A DNA stretch of 64,000 nucleotides from Gordonia shandongensis DSM 45094. Lineage in GTDB: Bacteria; Actinomycetota; Actinomycetes; Mycobacteriales; Mycobacteriaceae. The DNA lies in NCBI RefSeq assembly GCF_000423025.1, contig NZ_AUHE01000013.1, positions 58,575 through 122,574 on the forward strand, in the 5' to 3' direction. Positions within the stretch are counted from its first letter, which is position 1; each line of letters starts with the position of its first letter. The notes below the pieces were generated by a model, which saw only the letters and a list, made by a program, of their open reading frames with translations, made no database searches and was not told the DNA's origin. Below are positions 34,807 through 43,482 of this stretch, in pieces. A program made the translations under genes and the position numbers.

Positions 34807-37122
34807 ATGTCGGACACCACGCCCGTCAGCCCGTCCCCCGCACCGTTCGCCGCGACCGTCCCCGGCATCGCTCGGATCGGCGCCGACCGGGAGCTCAAAC
34901 GAGCGGTGGAGGCCTATTGGGCCGGCCGCATCGACGCCGCCGCACTCGCGGGCGTGGGGGCCGCGATCCGACGGGACGGTTGGCACCGACTGGTCCAGGC
35001 CGGCCACGACTCGGTGCCCGTCGGCACCTTCTCGTATTACGACCAGATGCTCGACACCGCCGAGATGCTCGGCGCCCTCCCGCCCCGCGTCGCGAGCATC
35101 GACGCCCCCCTCGACCGGTATTTCGCAGCGGCCCGCGGCACCGCGGAGGTGGCACCGCTCGACACGACCGGCTGGTTCGACACCAACTACGCGCACGTGG
35201 TGCCGGAGATCGGGCCGGAGACCGAGTTCGCCCTCGACCCGTCTCGCCTGCTCGCCGAGCTCGCCGAGGCCGTCGCCCTGGGGATGCCCGCTCGACCGGT
35301 GGTGATCGGCCCGATCACGTTCCTGGCGCTCGCCACGGCCGCCGACGGCGGCCCCGCCCCGATGACTCGGATCGACGAGGTCGTCGACCTCTACGTCCGT
35401 CTCCTGGCGGTCCTCCACGATGCCGGCGCACCGTGGGTGCAGATCGACGAACCGATTCTGGTGACCGATCTCGTCGACGACCTGTCCGGTCTCGCTCGAC
35501 GCGTCTACGCCCGCCTCGCCGCCGACGGCCCGCGCCCGCCGATCCTCGTGCAGACCTACTTCGGCGACCTCGGCGACCGGCTCGACGTCCTCCTGGCCGC
35601 CGGCGTCGAGGGCATCGGCGTCGACCTCGTGAGCGGTGCCGTCCCCGCCGTCGACCACCTCGATCTGACGTCCACGCATCTCGTCGCGGGCGTCGTCGAC
35701 GGCCGAAACGTGTGGCGCACCGACCTCGACCGTGCGGCCGACCTCCTCGAGCACCTCCGCCCGCACGTGGGCTCGCTCGCGGTGAGCACATCGTGCTCCA
35801 CCCTCCACGTGCCCTACACGCTCCGCGGCGAGACCGACCTCGATCCTGCGCTGCACGGGTGGCTCGCCTTCGCCGACGAGAAGTTCGCCGAGGTAGCCGT
35901 GCTCGCTCGCGCCCACGCCCACGGTCGCGACGACCAGGCCGTGGCCTTCGAGGTGTCGCGGGCCGCACTCGCCTCGCGGGCGAGCGACGCCCGCCTCCAC
36001 GTCACCGCGGTGGCCGACCGTCTCGCCGCACTGCGCCCCGCGGACTGGACCCGGTCATCGGTCGCCGACCGGCGCATCGCGCAGGACACCGCCCTGAACC
36101 TGCCGCCGCTGACCACGACCACGATCGGCTCGTACCCGCAGACGCGGTCGATCCGCGAGACCCGGCGCGCACTGCGTACGGGATCGATCGACTACGAGAC
36201 GTACCGGGACCGCATCCAGCAGGAGATCGCCGAGGTCATAGCCCTGCAGGAGCGAGTCGGCCTCGACGTCCTCGTGCACGGCGAACCCGAACGCAACGAC
36301 ATGGTCCAGTACTTCGCCGAACAGCTCGACGGATTCTTCGCCACCCGCAACGGCTGGGTGCAGGCCACCGGATCACTGTGCGTCCGGCCGCCGATCCTGT
36401 TCGGCGACGTCTCCCGCCCCGGACCGATGACCGTCGGGTGGACCACCTACGCGCAGTCGTTGACGACCAAACCGCTCAAGGCGATGCTGACCGGTCCCGT
36501 GACGATCCTCGGGCGGTCGTTCGTCCGCGACGACCAGCCCCGGTCCGACACCGCCGACCAGATCGCCCTCGCGGTCCGCGACGAGGTCGCCGACCTCGAA
36601 CGCGCCGGCGTCCCGATCATCCAGGTCGACGAGCCCGCACTCCGCGAGCTGCTGCCCCTGCACGCGGACCGCCGCGCCGACTATCTGGCTCGGGCCGTGC
36701 GTTCGTTCCGCATCGCGACGGGCGGCGTGGCCGACTCGACCCAGATCCACACCCACCTGTGTTATTCGGATTTCGCTCCGGTGATCGGCGCGATCACCGA
36801 GATGGACGCCGATGTCACCTCCATCGAGGCGGCGCGATCGCACATGGAGATCCTCTCCGAGCTCGTCGACGCCGGATTCGACGGGCAGGTGGGGCCGGGC
36901 GTCTACGACGTCCACTCACCGCAGATCCCGTCGATCGACCACATCGTCGACGCGCTCGCCGAGGCACTCGCCGTGGTGTCCGCCGATCGACTGTGGGTGA
37001 ATCCCGACTGCGGGCTCAAGACGCGGACCGTCGACGAGGCGCGCGCGGCGTTGCGAGCGCTGGTCGTCGCCGCTCGGACCGCACGCAGCAGAGCGAGAGA
37101 ACTCGCAGGTCAACCGAATTAG
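34807..37122 (+). CDS. metE: MetE paralog with altered folate site
   Basis: A 771-residue cobalamin-independent methionine synthase homologue, full length with both barrels. Zinc ligands are kept: His and Cys in THLCYS, Glu in TSIEAARSH and Cys in NPDCGLKTR. Homocysteine residues are kept ([29 protein letters not shown]), as is the HSP general-acid histidine. However, the three residues that contact the methyl-folate in E. coli MetE (K117, R515, W561) are replaced: G122 ([11 protein letters not shown]), L524 (QATGSLC) and R570 (ILGRSF). The MetE2 neighbour has K121, R528 and W574. It may use another methyl donor or be decaying. ATG at 34807; GGAG lies ~13 nt before. Confidence 0.9.
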   Translation: MSDTTPVSPSPAPFAATVPGIARIGADRELKRAVEAYWAGRIDAAALAGVGAAIRRDGWHRLVQAGHDSVPVGTFSYYDQMLDTAEMLGALPPRVASIDAPLDRYFAAARGTAEVAPLDTTGWFDTNYAHVVPEIGPETEFALDPSRLLAELAEAVALGMPARPVVIGPITFLALATAADGGPAPMTRIDEVVDLYVRLLAVLHDAGAPWVQIDEPILVTDLVDDLSGLARRVYARLAADGPRPPILVQTYFGDLGDRLDVLLAAGVEGIGVDLVSGAVPAVDHLDLTSTHLVAGVVDGRNVWRTDLDRAADLLEHLRPHVGSLAVSTSCSTLHVPYTLRGETDLDPALHGWLAFADEKFAEVAVLARAHAHGRDDQAVAFEVSRAALASRASDARLHVTAVADRLAALRPADWTRSSVADRRIAQDTALNLPPLTTTTIGSYPQTRSIRETRRALRTGSIDYETYRDRIQQEIAEVIALQERVGLDVLVHGEPERNDMVQYFAEQLDGFFATRNGWVQATGSLCVRPPILFGDVSRPGPMTVGWTTYAQSLTTKPLKAMLTGPVTILGRSFVRDDQPRSDTADQIALAVRDEVADLERAGVPIIQVDEPALRELLPLHADRRADYLARAVRSFRIATGGVADSTQIHTHLCYSDFAPVIGAITEMDADVTSIEAARSHMEILSELVDAGFDGQVGPGVYDVHSPQIPSIDHIVDALAEALAVVSADRLWVNPDCGLKTRTVDEARAALRALVVAARTARSRARELAGQPN

Positions 37123-37166
37123 AATCATCGGTGAGCACAATTCGTGCCTTCTGTGGCCCGGGCTCC

Positions 37167-37172
37167 TAGTAT
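37167..37172 (+). promoter_or_regulatory. Candidate -10 box of metE2
   Basis: TAGTAT at 37167-37172 aligns with TACCAT upstream of metE1 in a conserved promoter-like block. A transcript from about 37179 would contain the whole aptamer and the short uORF. I see no good -35 hexamer. Confidence 0.45.
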
Positions 37173-37175
37173 CGG

Positions 37176-37443
37176 GGTCGCAACTGGTTCGCCCGGTCGA
37201 GATCACTATGGAGCCCCTGCTTCTCGACGGGCGTCGACGCGGGCGGCGTGTGCCGCACGTCTGAGCCGCGAAGAGGGAATCCGAGTGTGAATCCGGAGCT
37301 GACCCGCAGCGGTGAGTCGGAACGACAGTCGTCACCAGCACTGAGATCTCCGTAGCGGAACGATCTCGGGAAGCGACGATCAGTAGGGGCGCTCCGCGCA
37401 CGCCGACGAGCCCGAAGACCTGCCGGTTGTACCGGGTGCGACC
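37176..37443 (+). promoter_or_regulatory. Cobalamin riboswitch upstream of metE2
   Basis: A B12 aptamer controlling the B12-independent methionine synthase. The conserved core is at 37273-37314: AGAGGGAATCCGAGTGTGAA, then ATCCGGAG and GACCCGCAGCGGTGAG, matching the B12-box consensus. The 3' conserved block CCCGAAGACCTGCCGG lies at 37411-37426. GGTCGCA (37176-37182) pairs with TGCGACC (37437-37443) and could close the outer stem. The remaining 127 nt to the ATG at 37571 is the expression platform. I see no clear run-of-T terminator there, so translational control by hiding the GGAGAG ribosome site is more likely. High B12 should turn metE2 off. Confidence 0.88.
37208..37264 (+). CDS. Putative 18-residue upstream ORF in the metE2 leader
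   Basis: ATG at 37208 opens an 18-codon frame, MEPLLLDGRRRGRRVPHV, ending with TGA at 37262-37264, just before the B12 aptamer core. The ATGGAGCCCCTG start is conserved in the metE1 leader, where the frame does not close early. Translated uORFs have been reported in mycobacterial B12-riboswitch leaders. Here the ribosome site is weak, so this is a candidate only. Confidence 0.3.
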   Translation: MEPLLLDGRRRGRRVPHV

Positions 37444-37570
37444 GCATCCGGTGACCGATCGCCTCGTGGACGAGGGCGTACGTTCGAACGGTGCTTGCGT
37501 ACAGGGGCCGCTTCGCGTCGCCCTGCTGTGGCATCGGTCGTCACGACGAATGCAGGAGAGACGACACGTC

Positions 37571-39868
37571 ATGTCTGACGACAGGGCAACAACGCACGCA
37601 TCGCAGTTCACGGCCACCGTTCCGGGAATCGCGCGCATCGGCGCCGACCGGGAGCTCAAACGAGCGGTGGAATCCTACTGGGCGGGTCGCATCGACGCCG
37701 CCGAACTCGGCCGCGTCGGCGCCGAGATCCGCCGGGACGGCTGGAACAGGCTGCGCCGGGCGGGGCACGATTCCATTCCCGTGGGCACCTTCTCGTACTA
37801 CGACCAGGTCCTCGACACCGCCGAGATGCTCGGCGCGCTCCCGCCGCGCGTCGCGGGCATCGACGACCGGCTCGACCGCTATTTCGCGGCGGCTCGCGGC
37901 ACCGACGACGTCACTCCGCTCGAGATGACCAAGTGGTTCGACACCAACTATCACTATCTGGTCCCCGAGATCGGCCCCGACACCCGGTTCTCGCTCGACG
38001 CGTCCCGGCTCGTCGACGAGATCGCCGAGGCCCGCGCCCTGGGGGTCGCCGCGCGTCCCGTCGTGATCGGCCCGATCACGTTCCTGGCATTGGCCAAGGC
38101 GGTCGACGGTGCCGACGCCCCGCTCACGCGCGTCGACGATCTGATCGGCCTGTATTCGGAGCTGCTCCGGCTGATCGGCGACACCGGGGTCCCGTGGGTC
38201 CAGATCGACGAGCCGACGTTGGTCACCGATCAGGCCGACGGACTCGCGGAACTCGCCGAACGCGTCTACCGCGAGCTGTCGGCCGTCACCGGGCGACCCA
38301 GGATCCTCGTGCAGACGTATTTCGGTGACGCCGGCGACCGGCTCACCGCGCTGGCGCGCACCGACGTCGACGGCGTCGGCGTGGACCTGGTGAGCGGGAC
38401 CGCCGAATCGGTCGCGGGGGCCGGACTCGGCGACAAGCTCGTCGTCGCCGGCGTGGTCGACGGCCGGAACGTGTGGCGCACCGACCTCGATCAGGCCCTG
38501 ACCACCCTCGAGGCGGTCCGGCGCGATGTCGGCGCGCTGGCGGTGAGCACGTCGTGCTCCACCCTGCACGTCCCCTACTCGCTGTCGCCCGAGACGGACC
38601 TCGACGGCACCGACGCCGGTCGAACCCTGCGCGGCTGGCTGGCGTTCGCCGACGAGAAGTTCGCGGAGGTGGCGGCTCTCGCGGGTGCGCTGGCCGACGG
38701 CAGGCAGGCGCACGCGGCCGAGTTCGACGCCGCGAGGCGGGCTCTCGCGAGTCGCGCCACCGATCCGCGTCTGACGGTGGGCGCGGTGCGCGACCGTCTC
38801 GCGGCGTTGACCGCGGACGACTGGACCCGGACGCCGGCGGCCGGCCGCCGGAAGGCTCAGGACGACGCCCTGGGTCTTCCCGCCTTGACGACGACGACCA
38901 TCGGGTCGTACCCGCAGACGGTGGAGATCCGCAAGGCGCGGATGGCCGCCCGCACGGGGGCCCTCGACGAGGCCGCCTACCGGGCTCGGATGCAGCAGGA
39001 GATCGCCGAGGTGATCGCCCTGCAGGAGCGCATCGGTCTCGACGTCCTCGTGCACGGCGAACCCGAACGCAACGACATGGTCCAGTACTTCGCCGAACAG
39101 CTCGACGGATTCTTCGCCACCCGGAACGGCTGGGTGCAGTCGTACGGGTCGCGGTGTGTGCGTCCGCCGATCCTGTTCGGCGACGTGGCCCGGCCCGAGC
39201 CGATGACGGTCGACTGGATCACGTATGCGCAGTCGCTCACCGACCGGCCGGTGAAGGGGATGCTGACCGGACCGGTGACGATCCTCGCGTGGTCGTTCGT
39301 CCGCGATGATCAGCCGCTGATCGACACCGCCCGGCAGGTCGCTCTCGCCATTCGCGATGAGACGGTCGACCTGGAACGGGCCGGTGTCTCGATCATCCAG
39401 GTCGATGAGCCGGCGCTGCGCGAACTCCTCCCCCTGCGGGCGGCCGATCGTGCCGAGTACCTCGACTGGGCGGTGACGGCGTTCCGCATCGCGACCGCGG
39501 GGGTCGCGGACGCCACGCAGATCCACACGCACCTGTGTTATTCGGAGTTCGGCGAGGTCATCGGGGCGATCGCGGATCTGGATGCCGATGTCACGTCGAT
39601 CGAGGCGGCGCGTTCGCACATGGAGGTCCTCGCCGATCTCGACTCGGCGGGATTCGCGAACCAGGTCGGGCCCGGTGTCTACGACATCCATTCGCCTCGT
39701 GTTCCGAGCACCGAGGAGATCACCGAGTCGCTGCGGGAGGCGTTGGCCGCGGTGACTGCCGACCGGCTGTGGGTGAATCCGGATTGCGGACTCAAGACTC
39801 GGCGGACCGACGAGGTGGAGGCTGCTCTGCGGAACATGGTCGCCGCCGCGCACGCAGTGCGCACCTGA
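37571..39868 (+). CDS. metE: Cobalamin-independent methionine synthase MetE (canonical)
   Basis: Transfers a methyl group from 5-methyl-tetrahydropteroyltri-glutamate to homocysteine. It has 765 residues with an intact folate site (K121 in [12 protein letters not shown]528 in QSYGSRC, W574 in ILAWSF), homocysteine residues (TIGSYPQT) and zinc ligands ([25 protein letters not shown]). The ATG at 37571 follows GGAGAG. It is preceded by a cobalamin riboswitch, so the enzyme should be made when B12 is scarce and MetH cannot work. It is the second of two tandem metE genes; long identical DNA stretches are shared with metE1 (about 36259-36345 versus 39046-39132), suggesting gene conversion. Confidence 0.96.
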   Translation: MSDDRATTHASQFTATVPGIARIGADRELKRAVESYWAGRIDAAELGRVGAEIRRDGWNRLRRAGHDSIPVGTFSYYDQVLDTAEMLGALPPRVAGIDDRLDRYFAAARGTDDVTPLEMTKWFDTNYHYLVPEIGPDTRFSLDASRLVDEIAEARALGVAARPVVIGPITFLALAKAVDGADAPLTRVDDLIGLYSELLRLIGDTGVPWVQIDEPTLVTDQADGLAELAERVYRELSAVTGRPRILVQTYFGDAGDRLTALARTDVDGVGVDLVSGTAESVAGAGLGDKLVVAGVVDGRNVWRTDLDQALTTLEAVRRDVGALAVSTSCSTLHVPYSLSPETDLDGTDAGRTLRGWLAFADEKFAEVAALAGALADGRQAHAAEFDAARRALASRATDPRLTVGAVRDRLAALTADDWTRTPAAGRRKAQDDALGLPALTTTTIGSYPQTVEIRKARMAARTGALDEAAYRARMQQEIAEVIALQERIGLDVLVHGEPERNDMVQYFAEQLDGFFATRNGWVQSYGSRCVRPPILFGDVARPEPMTVDWITYAQSLTDRPVKGMLTGPVTILAWSFVRDDQPLIDTARQVALAIRDETVDLERAGVSIIQVDEPALRELLPLRAADRAEYLDWAVTAFRIATAGVADATQIHTHLCYSEFGEVIGAIADLDADVTSIEAARSHMEVLADLDSAGFANQVGPGVYDIHSPRVPSTEEITESLREALAAVTADRLWVNPDCGLKTRRTDEVEAALRNMVAAAHAVRT

Positions 39869-39897
39869 CACCGCGCACGCAGTGCGCACCTGATACT
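39848..39897. repeat. Duplicated hairpin at the metE2 3' end, possible terminator
   Basis: A 25-bp unit beginning GCGCAC-GCA-GTGCGC occurs twice in tandem (39848-39872, 39873-39897). Each copy folds into a perfect 6-bp GC-rich stem with a 3-nt loop, and the first unit contains the metE2 stop codon. Tandem GC hairpins without a T-tract could end transcription in actinobacteria, since the next gene is convergent. The core GCACGCAGTGC also occurs in the fadE25 leader. Confidence 0.6.
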
Positions 39898-39920
39898 GCG
39901 CTCACGGCCGCGGCTGTCGG

Positions 39921-40571
39921 TCAGCTCCAGGCGAAGGGCGGTTGCTCGAGGTGATCGACGCGGGTGCGGCGATCCCGCAGCACCACCTCTGCGAACTGAT
40001 AGAGCACCGCGGCCGTGGGCGCGTGCACCAGGTCGTCGGCGATCGGGAGTTGGATCACCGGTCGATCGGATTCGGGGATCGACACGAACCGCGCCGGCGC
40101 CAGGAGGTCGCCGAACGGGATGAAGTGCGTCTCGGCGACTTCTGCGGGGTTGGGTGTGAGGACCGGGTCGGCGTCGAGCCAGCACACCACGGGTGTGATC
40201 CGGTACCCCGACCGGGTGCGGTAGTCGTCGAGCAGGCCGAGCACCGACTCCGGCCCGGCGGTGATCCCGGTCTCCTCATGCAGTTCGCGCACCGCTGCCG
40301 CGACGGCGTCCTCGCCGGGGTCGACGCGTCCGCCGGGGAGCGCGAACTGTCCCGGATGGTTGCGCATGGTGTCGGGTCGTTTCAGGAGCCACACCCCGTG
40401 GCCGCCGCGACGGCGGACCACGGTGATCGCGACCGCCGAGATCCGCAGTCCGGCGGGGTCGACGGCCGTCCGGCGCCACGAGGCGACGCGGCGCGCCGCG
40501 ACGTCTCGCGTGATGTCTGGGACATCCGGGTCTGGGACATCCGGGTCTGGGACGGCTGACTGTGGGGTCAT
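39921..40571 (-). CDS. Nudix hydrolase (CoA-pyrophosphatase-like)
   Basis: A 216-residue Nudix enzyme. The Nudix box is complete: GGRVDPGEDAVAAAVRELHE followed by ETGI. The sequence before it, RNHPGQFALPGG, resembles the NudL/CoA pyrophosphatase subgroup. The ~22-residue N-terminal extension consists of a PDVPD repeat encoded by 15-bp units and is not part of the fold. The ATG at 40571 is 3 nt past the stop of the acyl-CoA dehydrogenase gene, so the two are probably co-transcribed. CoA or acyl-CoA as substrate fits that partner, but is inferred. Confidence 0.87.
   Translation of the reverse strand: MTPQSAVPDPDVPDPDVPDITRDVAARRVASWRRTAVDPAGLRISAVAITVVRRRGGHGVWLLKRPDTMRNHPGQFALPGGRVDPGEDAVAAAVRELHEETGITAGPESVLGLLDDYRTRSGYRITPVVCWLDADPVLTPNPAEVAETHFIPFGDLLAPARFVSIPESDRPVIQLPIADDLVHAPTAAVLYQFAEVVLRDRRTRVDHLEQPPFAWS
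40515..40553 (-). repeat. 15-bp tandem units in the Nudix N-terminal tail
   Basis: GTCTGGGACATCCGG is present twice in perfect tandem (40515-40529, 40530-40544) and a third partial unit follows (GTCTGGGAC). They encode PDVPD repeats at the extreme N-terminus. The unit resembles the GTCTTTGGGACATC unit in htrA. Confidence 0.92.
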
Positions 40572-40574
40572 GGC

Positions 40575-41726
40575 TCAGAGTCCGCCTCGCTGCACCAGTT
40601 GCGAGGCGATGACATTGCGCTGGATCTCGTTGGTGCCCTCGCCGACGATCATGAGCGGCGCGTCCCGGAAGTAGCGTTCCACGTCGAATTCCGTGGAGTA
40701 GCCGTAGCCGCCGTGGATTCGGACGGCATCGAGTGCGATCTCCATCGCCACCTCCGAGGCGAAGAGCTTCGCCATTCCCGCCTCCATGTCGCAGCGTTCG
40801 CCGCGGTCGTACCGTTCCGCGGCGTGCCAGGTGAGCTGGCGGGCTGCGGAGAGCTTGGTCGCCATATCGGCCAGGTGGTTGCCGACGGCCTGGTGCTTCC
40901 AGATCGGACGGCCGAACGATTCTCGCTCCTGCGCGTAGGCCAGCGAGTCCTCCAACGCGGCCGTCGCGACGCCCAGGGCCCGTGACGCCACCTGGATGCG
41001 GCCGGTCTCCAGCCCCTTCATCATCTGTGCGAAGCCGTGGCCGGGGATCCCGCCGAGGACCGCGTCGGCGCCGACCCGATAGTCGTCGAAGACGAGCTCG
41101 CACGATTCGACGCCCTTGTACCCGAGTTTGGGCAGGTCCCGCGACACCGTGAGTCCCGGACCGTGCTCGCACAGAAGCACCGAGATGCCGCGGTGTCGGG
41201 GCTCGGCACGCGGATCGGTCTTGCACAGCAGGGCGATCAGCCCCGACCGGCGCGCATTGGAGATCCACGTCTTGGCTCCCGTGACGACCAGCGCGTCGCC
41301 GTCGGTGCGGGCGACGGTCGTGATGGCTTGCAGATCCGATCCCCCGCCCGGTTCGGTGAGCGCCATCGTCGCCCGCAGTTCGCCGGTCGCCATGACCGGC
41401 AGATATCTCTGCTTCTGCTCCTCGGTTCCGAACAGGTCGAGCAGCTTCGCCACGACGGTGTGTCCGCCCATCGCCCCGGCCAGGCTCATCCACCCGCGCG
41501 CCAACTCCTGGGTGACCTGCGCATAGCAGGGCATCGAGACGGGTGCGCCGCCGTACTCCTCGGGTACCGCGAGCCCGTACACGCCGAGGCGTTTCATCTG
41601 CTCGATCCATGCCTCGGGGTACTCGTCGGCGTGCTCCATCTCGCGGACCGATCCGCGGACGTCGCGGTCGATGAAGGCCCGGACCGTCTCGATCAGGAGT
41701 CGTTCCTCGTCGGCGAGTCGGGTCAT
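40575..41726 (-). CDS. Acyl-CoA dehydrogenase
   Basis: FAD-dependent acyl-CoA dehydrogenase of 383 residues. TEPGGGSDLQAI (FAD/substrate), KTWISNARRSG, the helical C-terminal bundle with IHGGYGYSTEFDVERYFRDA and the terminal GEGTNEIQRNVIA with the catalytic-Glu position are present. The ATG at 41726 with GGAGG 6 nt upstream is preferred over 41765. The acyl chain cannot be assigned. It forms an operon with the Nudix gene downstream. The 80-bp gap to the PucR gene has no obvious operator. Confidence 0.9.
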   Translation of the reverse strand: MTRLADEERLLIETVRAFIDRDVRGSVREMEHADEYPEAWIEQMKRLGVYGLAVPEEYGGAPVSMPCYAQVTQELARGWMSLAGAMGGHTVVAKLLDLFGTEEQKQRYLPVMATGELRATMALTEPGGGSDLQAITTVARTDGDALVVTGAKTWISNARRSGLIALLCKTDPRAEPRHRGISVLLCEHGPGLTVSRDLPKLGYKGVESCELVFDDYRVGADAVLGGIPGHGFAQMMKGLETGRIQVASRALGVATAALEDSLAYAQERESFGRPIWKHQAVGNHLADMATKLSAARQLTWHAAERYDRGERCDMEAGMAKLFASEVAMEIALDAVRIHGGYGYSTEFDVERYFRDAPLMIVGEGTNEIQRNVIASQLVQRGGL

Positions 41727-41806
41727 GTGGGTCCTCCGGTCGGTATCGGTGATGTGCGCGTCCATTGCATCCCGGTCGGGAGCACGAGGTCAAACGTCAT
41801 CGTCCG

Positions 41807-43411
41807 TCATCGTCGCCGACCGTCGACGGCGAGCATGATCGTCGTCAGCAGCCGATCGGCGGGATCGTCGAACCGCAGGTCCGACAGCTGCTGCGCACGG
41901 TTGAGTCGGTAGCGCAGCGTGTTCGCATGCACCCCCACCGCGCGCGCCGCATCCCGCACGCTGCCGTGCGCGTCGAGGTAGGCGCGGACGCTGGGAACCA
42001 AGCCGCCCTCGTGGCGCGCGTCGTACTCACGCAGTCCGGTCAGTCGCGGGTCGACGAGGTCGTCGCGCGCCGCGAGCGTCTCCAGGATCTCGCCGAGCAG
42101 CACCGCTGTCCGCGACTCGGCGAGGGTCGTCACGCGAGCTGAGCCGTCGGACGTCGCAGCGAGCACCCTGTCGACCTCGCTCCGGGCACCGGGAACGTTG
42201 GCGAGCCCGGCCAACGGCGACACGAGTGCGGCGTGGAGCGTCGCGTCACCCAACGCCGGATCTCCGTCGAACCGCGTGACCAGACCGCGGAGCCACCCGA
42301 TGAGGGCGGACTCGCTCGTCGCGGGAAGCAGTAGGTACGCGCGGCCGTCCATCACCGCGGTGAGCGCCGCCGGCGCGTATGCGCTCGCGTGCAGTCGCAG
42401 TGCACCGCCCACCGCACCCATCGCATCGCTGCGACGGCTCTCGTCACCACCCGTCGTGGTCACCCCGACGACCGCGACCGGATCGTCCACCGGCCAACGC
42501 AGGTAGGCGCCCGCGGTGGCCGGGTCGACGCCGCCGTGCGCACCGAACACGCGCTGGACGAGACGTTCCTCGGTGGACGGCGCCCGCATCTCACGGGTCA
42601 GGATGCGCGCAGCGACTGCAGCCGCACCGGTCAAGACGTGAGCGGCATCGTCCGCGAGCGGTGCCGCGCCCTGTTGAACCCAGATCGACCCCAGATGTCT
42701 CCCCGAGGACGAGTGGACACCGACGACGAGGCGGCGGCGCATCAGGTGATCGGGATCCTCGGGCACATCGACCACCTCGCCACCGCGGCGAATGGTGTCG
42801 AACACGCCCCATGTCCGCAGGAGTTCGAGATATCGGGCCGGCCCTGCGCGACCGAGGATCGTCTGCACCCGCAGGTCGTCGGCCTCACCCTTGGACGGCG
42901 AATAGGCGAGCACCCGTGCGCTCGTCGCGTCTTCGATCGACACGAGTCCACCGGTCCCCTGCGCGATCAGTTCGACGAGACCGACCAGGTCGACGGCCCC
43001 ACCGCCTGCCTCGGCCTCGGTCTCCTCGACGCGGTCGAGTTGCGCCTGGACCATGCCGAGCACCCGGTCCCATCTGGCGCGCTGGTCGATCACGACCACC
43101 GTGGTCCCGGCGTCCCCGGCGGCACGACGGACGGCGGCGTCGACCGACGAGCGCTTGACCATGAGGGCTGCGGGAGCCCCCGGAGCACGCACGGGCAGCC
43201 CCGCCAGCCAGTGTGCGACGGTCGGTGCGTCGACGCCGACGGCGATAACCGCATCGGTGGGGGCCGCACGGGTCTCGACCAGATCGTCGATGTCGAGCAT
43301 CGACACCGAGCAGATGATCGATTCGGGGTCGGGCGGCACCGGAACGTCGGCGACCGCCGTGTCGAGCGCTGCGATCACGTCGAGGAGCACCGCCCCGTTT
43401 CCCGTCATCAT
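41807..43411 (-). CDS. PucR-family regulator, probable proline-catabolism activator
   Basis: A 534-residue PucR-type protein. The N-terminal PucR domain covers about 1-140, a GAF-like middle part is followed by a GGDEF-like core (about 300-420), and the C-terminal PucR helix-turn-helix is at about 470-525 (LRYRLNRAQQLSDL, with ARAVGVHANT). It is divergent from putA with a 71-bp shared promoter. In mycobacteria the PucR-type PruC activates proline catabolic genes from the same type of arrangement, so this protein is probably the proline-responsive activator. This is inferred from family and position. Confidence 0.87.
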   Translation of the reverse strand: MMTGNGAVLLDVIAALDTAVADVPVPPDPESIICSVSMLDIDDLVETRAAPTDAVIAVGVDAPTVAHWLAGLPVRAPGAPAALMVKRSSVDAAVRRAAGDAGTTVVVIDQRARWDRVLGMVQAQLDRVEETEAEAGGGAVDLVGLVELIAQGTGGLVSIEDATSARVLAYSPSKGEADDLRVQTILGRAGPARYLELLRTWGVFDTIRRGGEVVDVPEDPDHLMRRRLVVGVHSSSGRHLGSIWVQQGAAPLADDAAHVLTGAAAVAARILTREMRAPSTEERLVQRVFGAHGGVDPATAGAYLRWPVDDPVAVVGVTTTGGDESRRSDAMGAVGGALRLHASAYAPAALTAVMDGRAYLLLPATSESALIGWLRGLVTRFDGDPALGDATLHAALVSPLAGLANVPGARSEVDRVLAATSDGSARVTTLAESRTAVLLGEILETLAARDDLVDPRLTGLREYDARHEGGLVPSVRAYLDAHGSVRDAARAVGVHANTLRYRLNRAQQLSDLRFDDPADRLLTTIMLAVDGRRR

Positions 43412-43482
43412 GGTGGTCCGATTGTTCCACCCGATATGGAATTCCGCACAAGGTTCTTCGACACAGTTCGTGGGATCCGACG

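Noticed and set aside
34709..35305. ATG in the metE1 leader as a uORF like that of metE2
   Set aside because: The frame does not close before metE1 and continues to 35305 inside it, out of frame, so it is not a short leader peptide.
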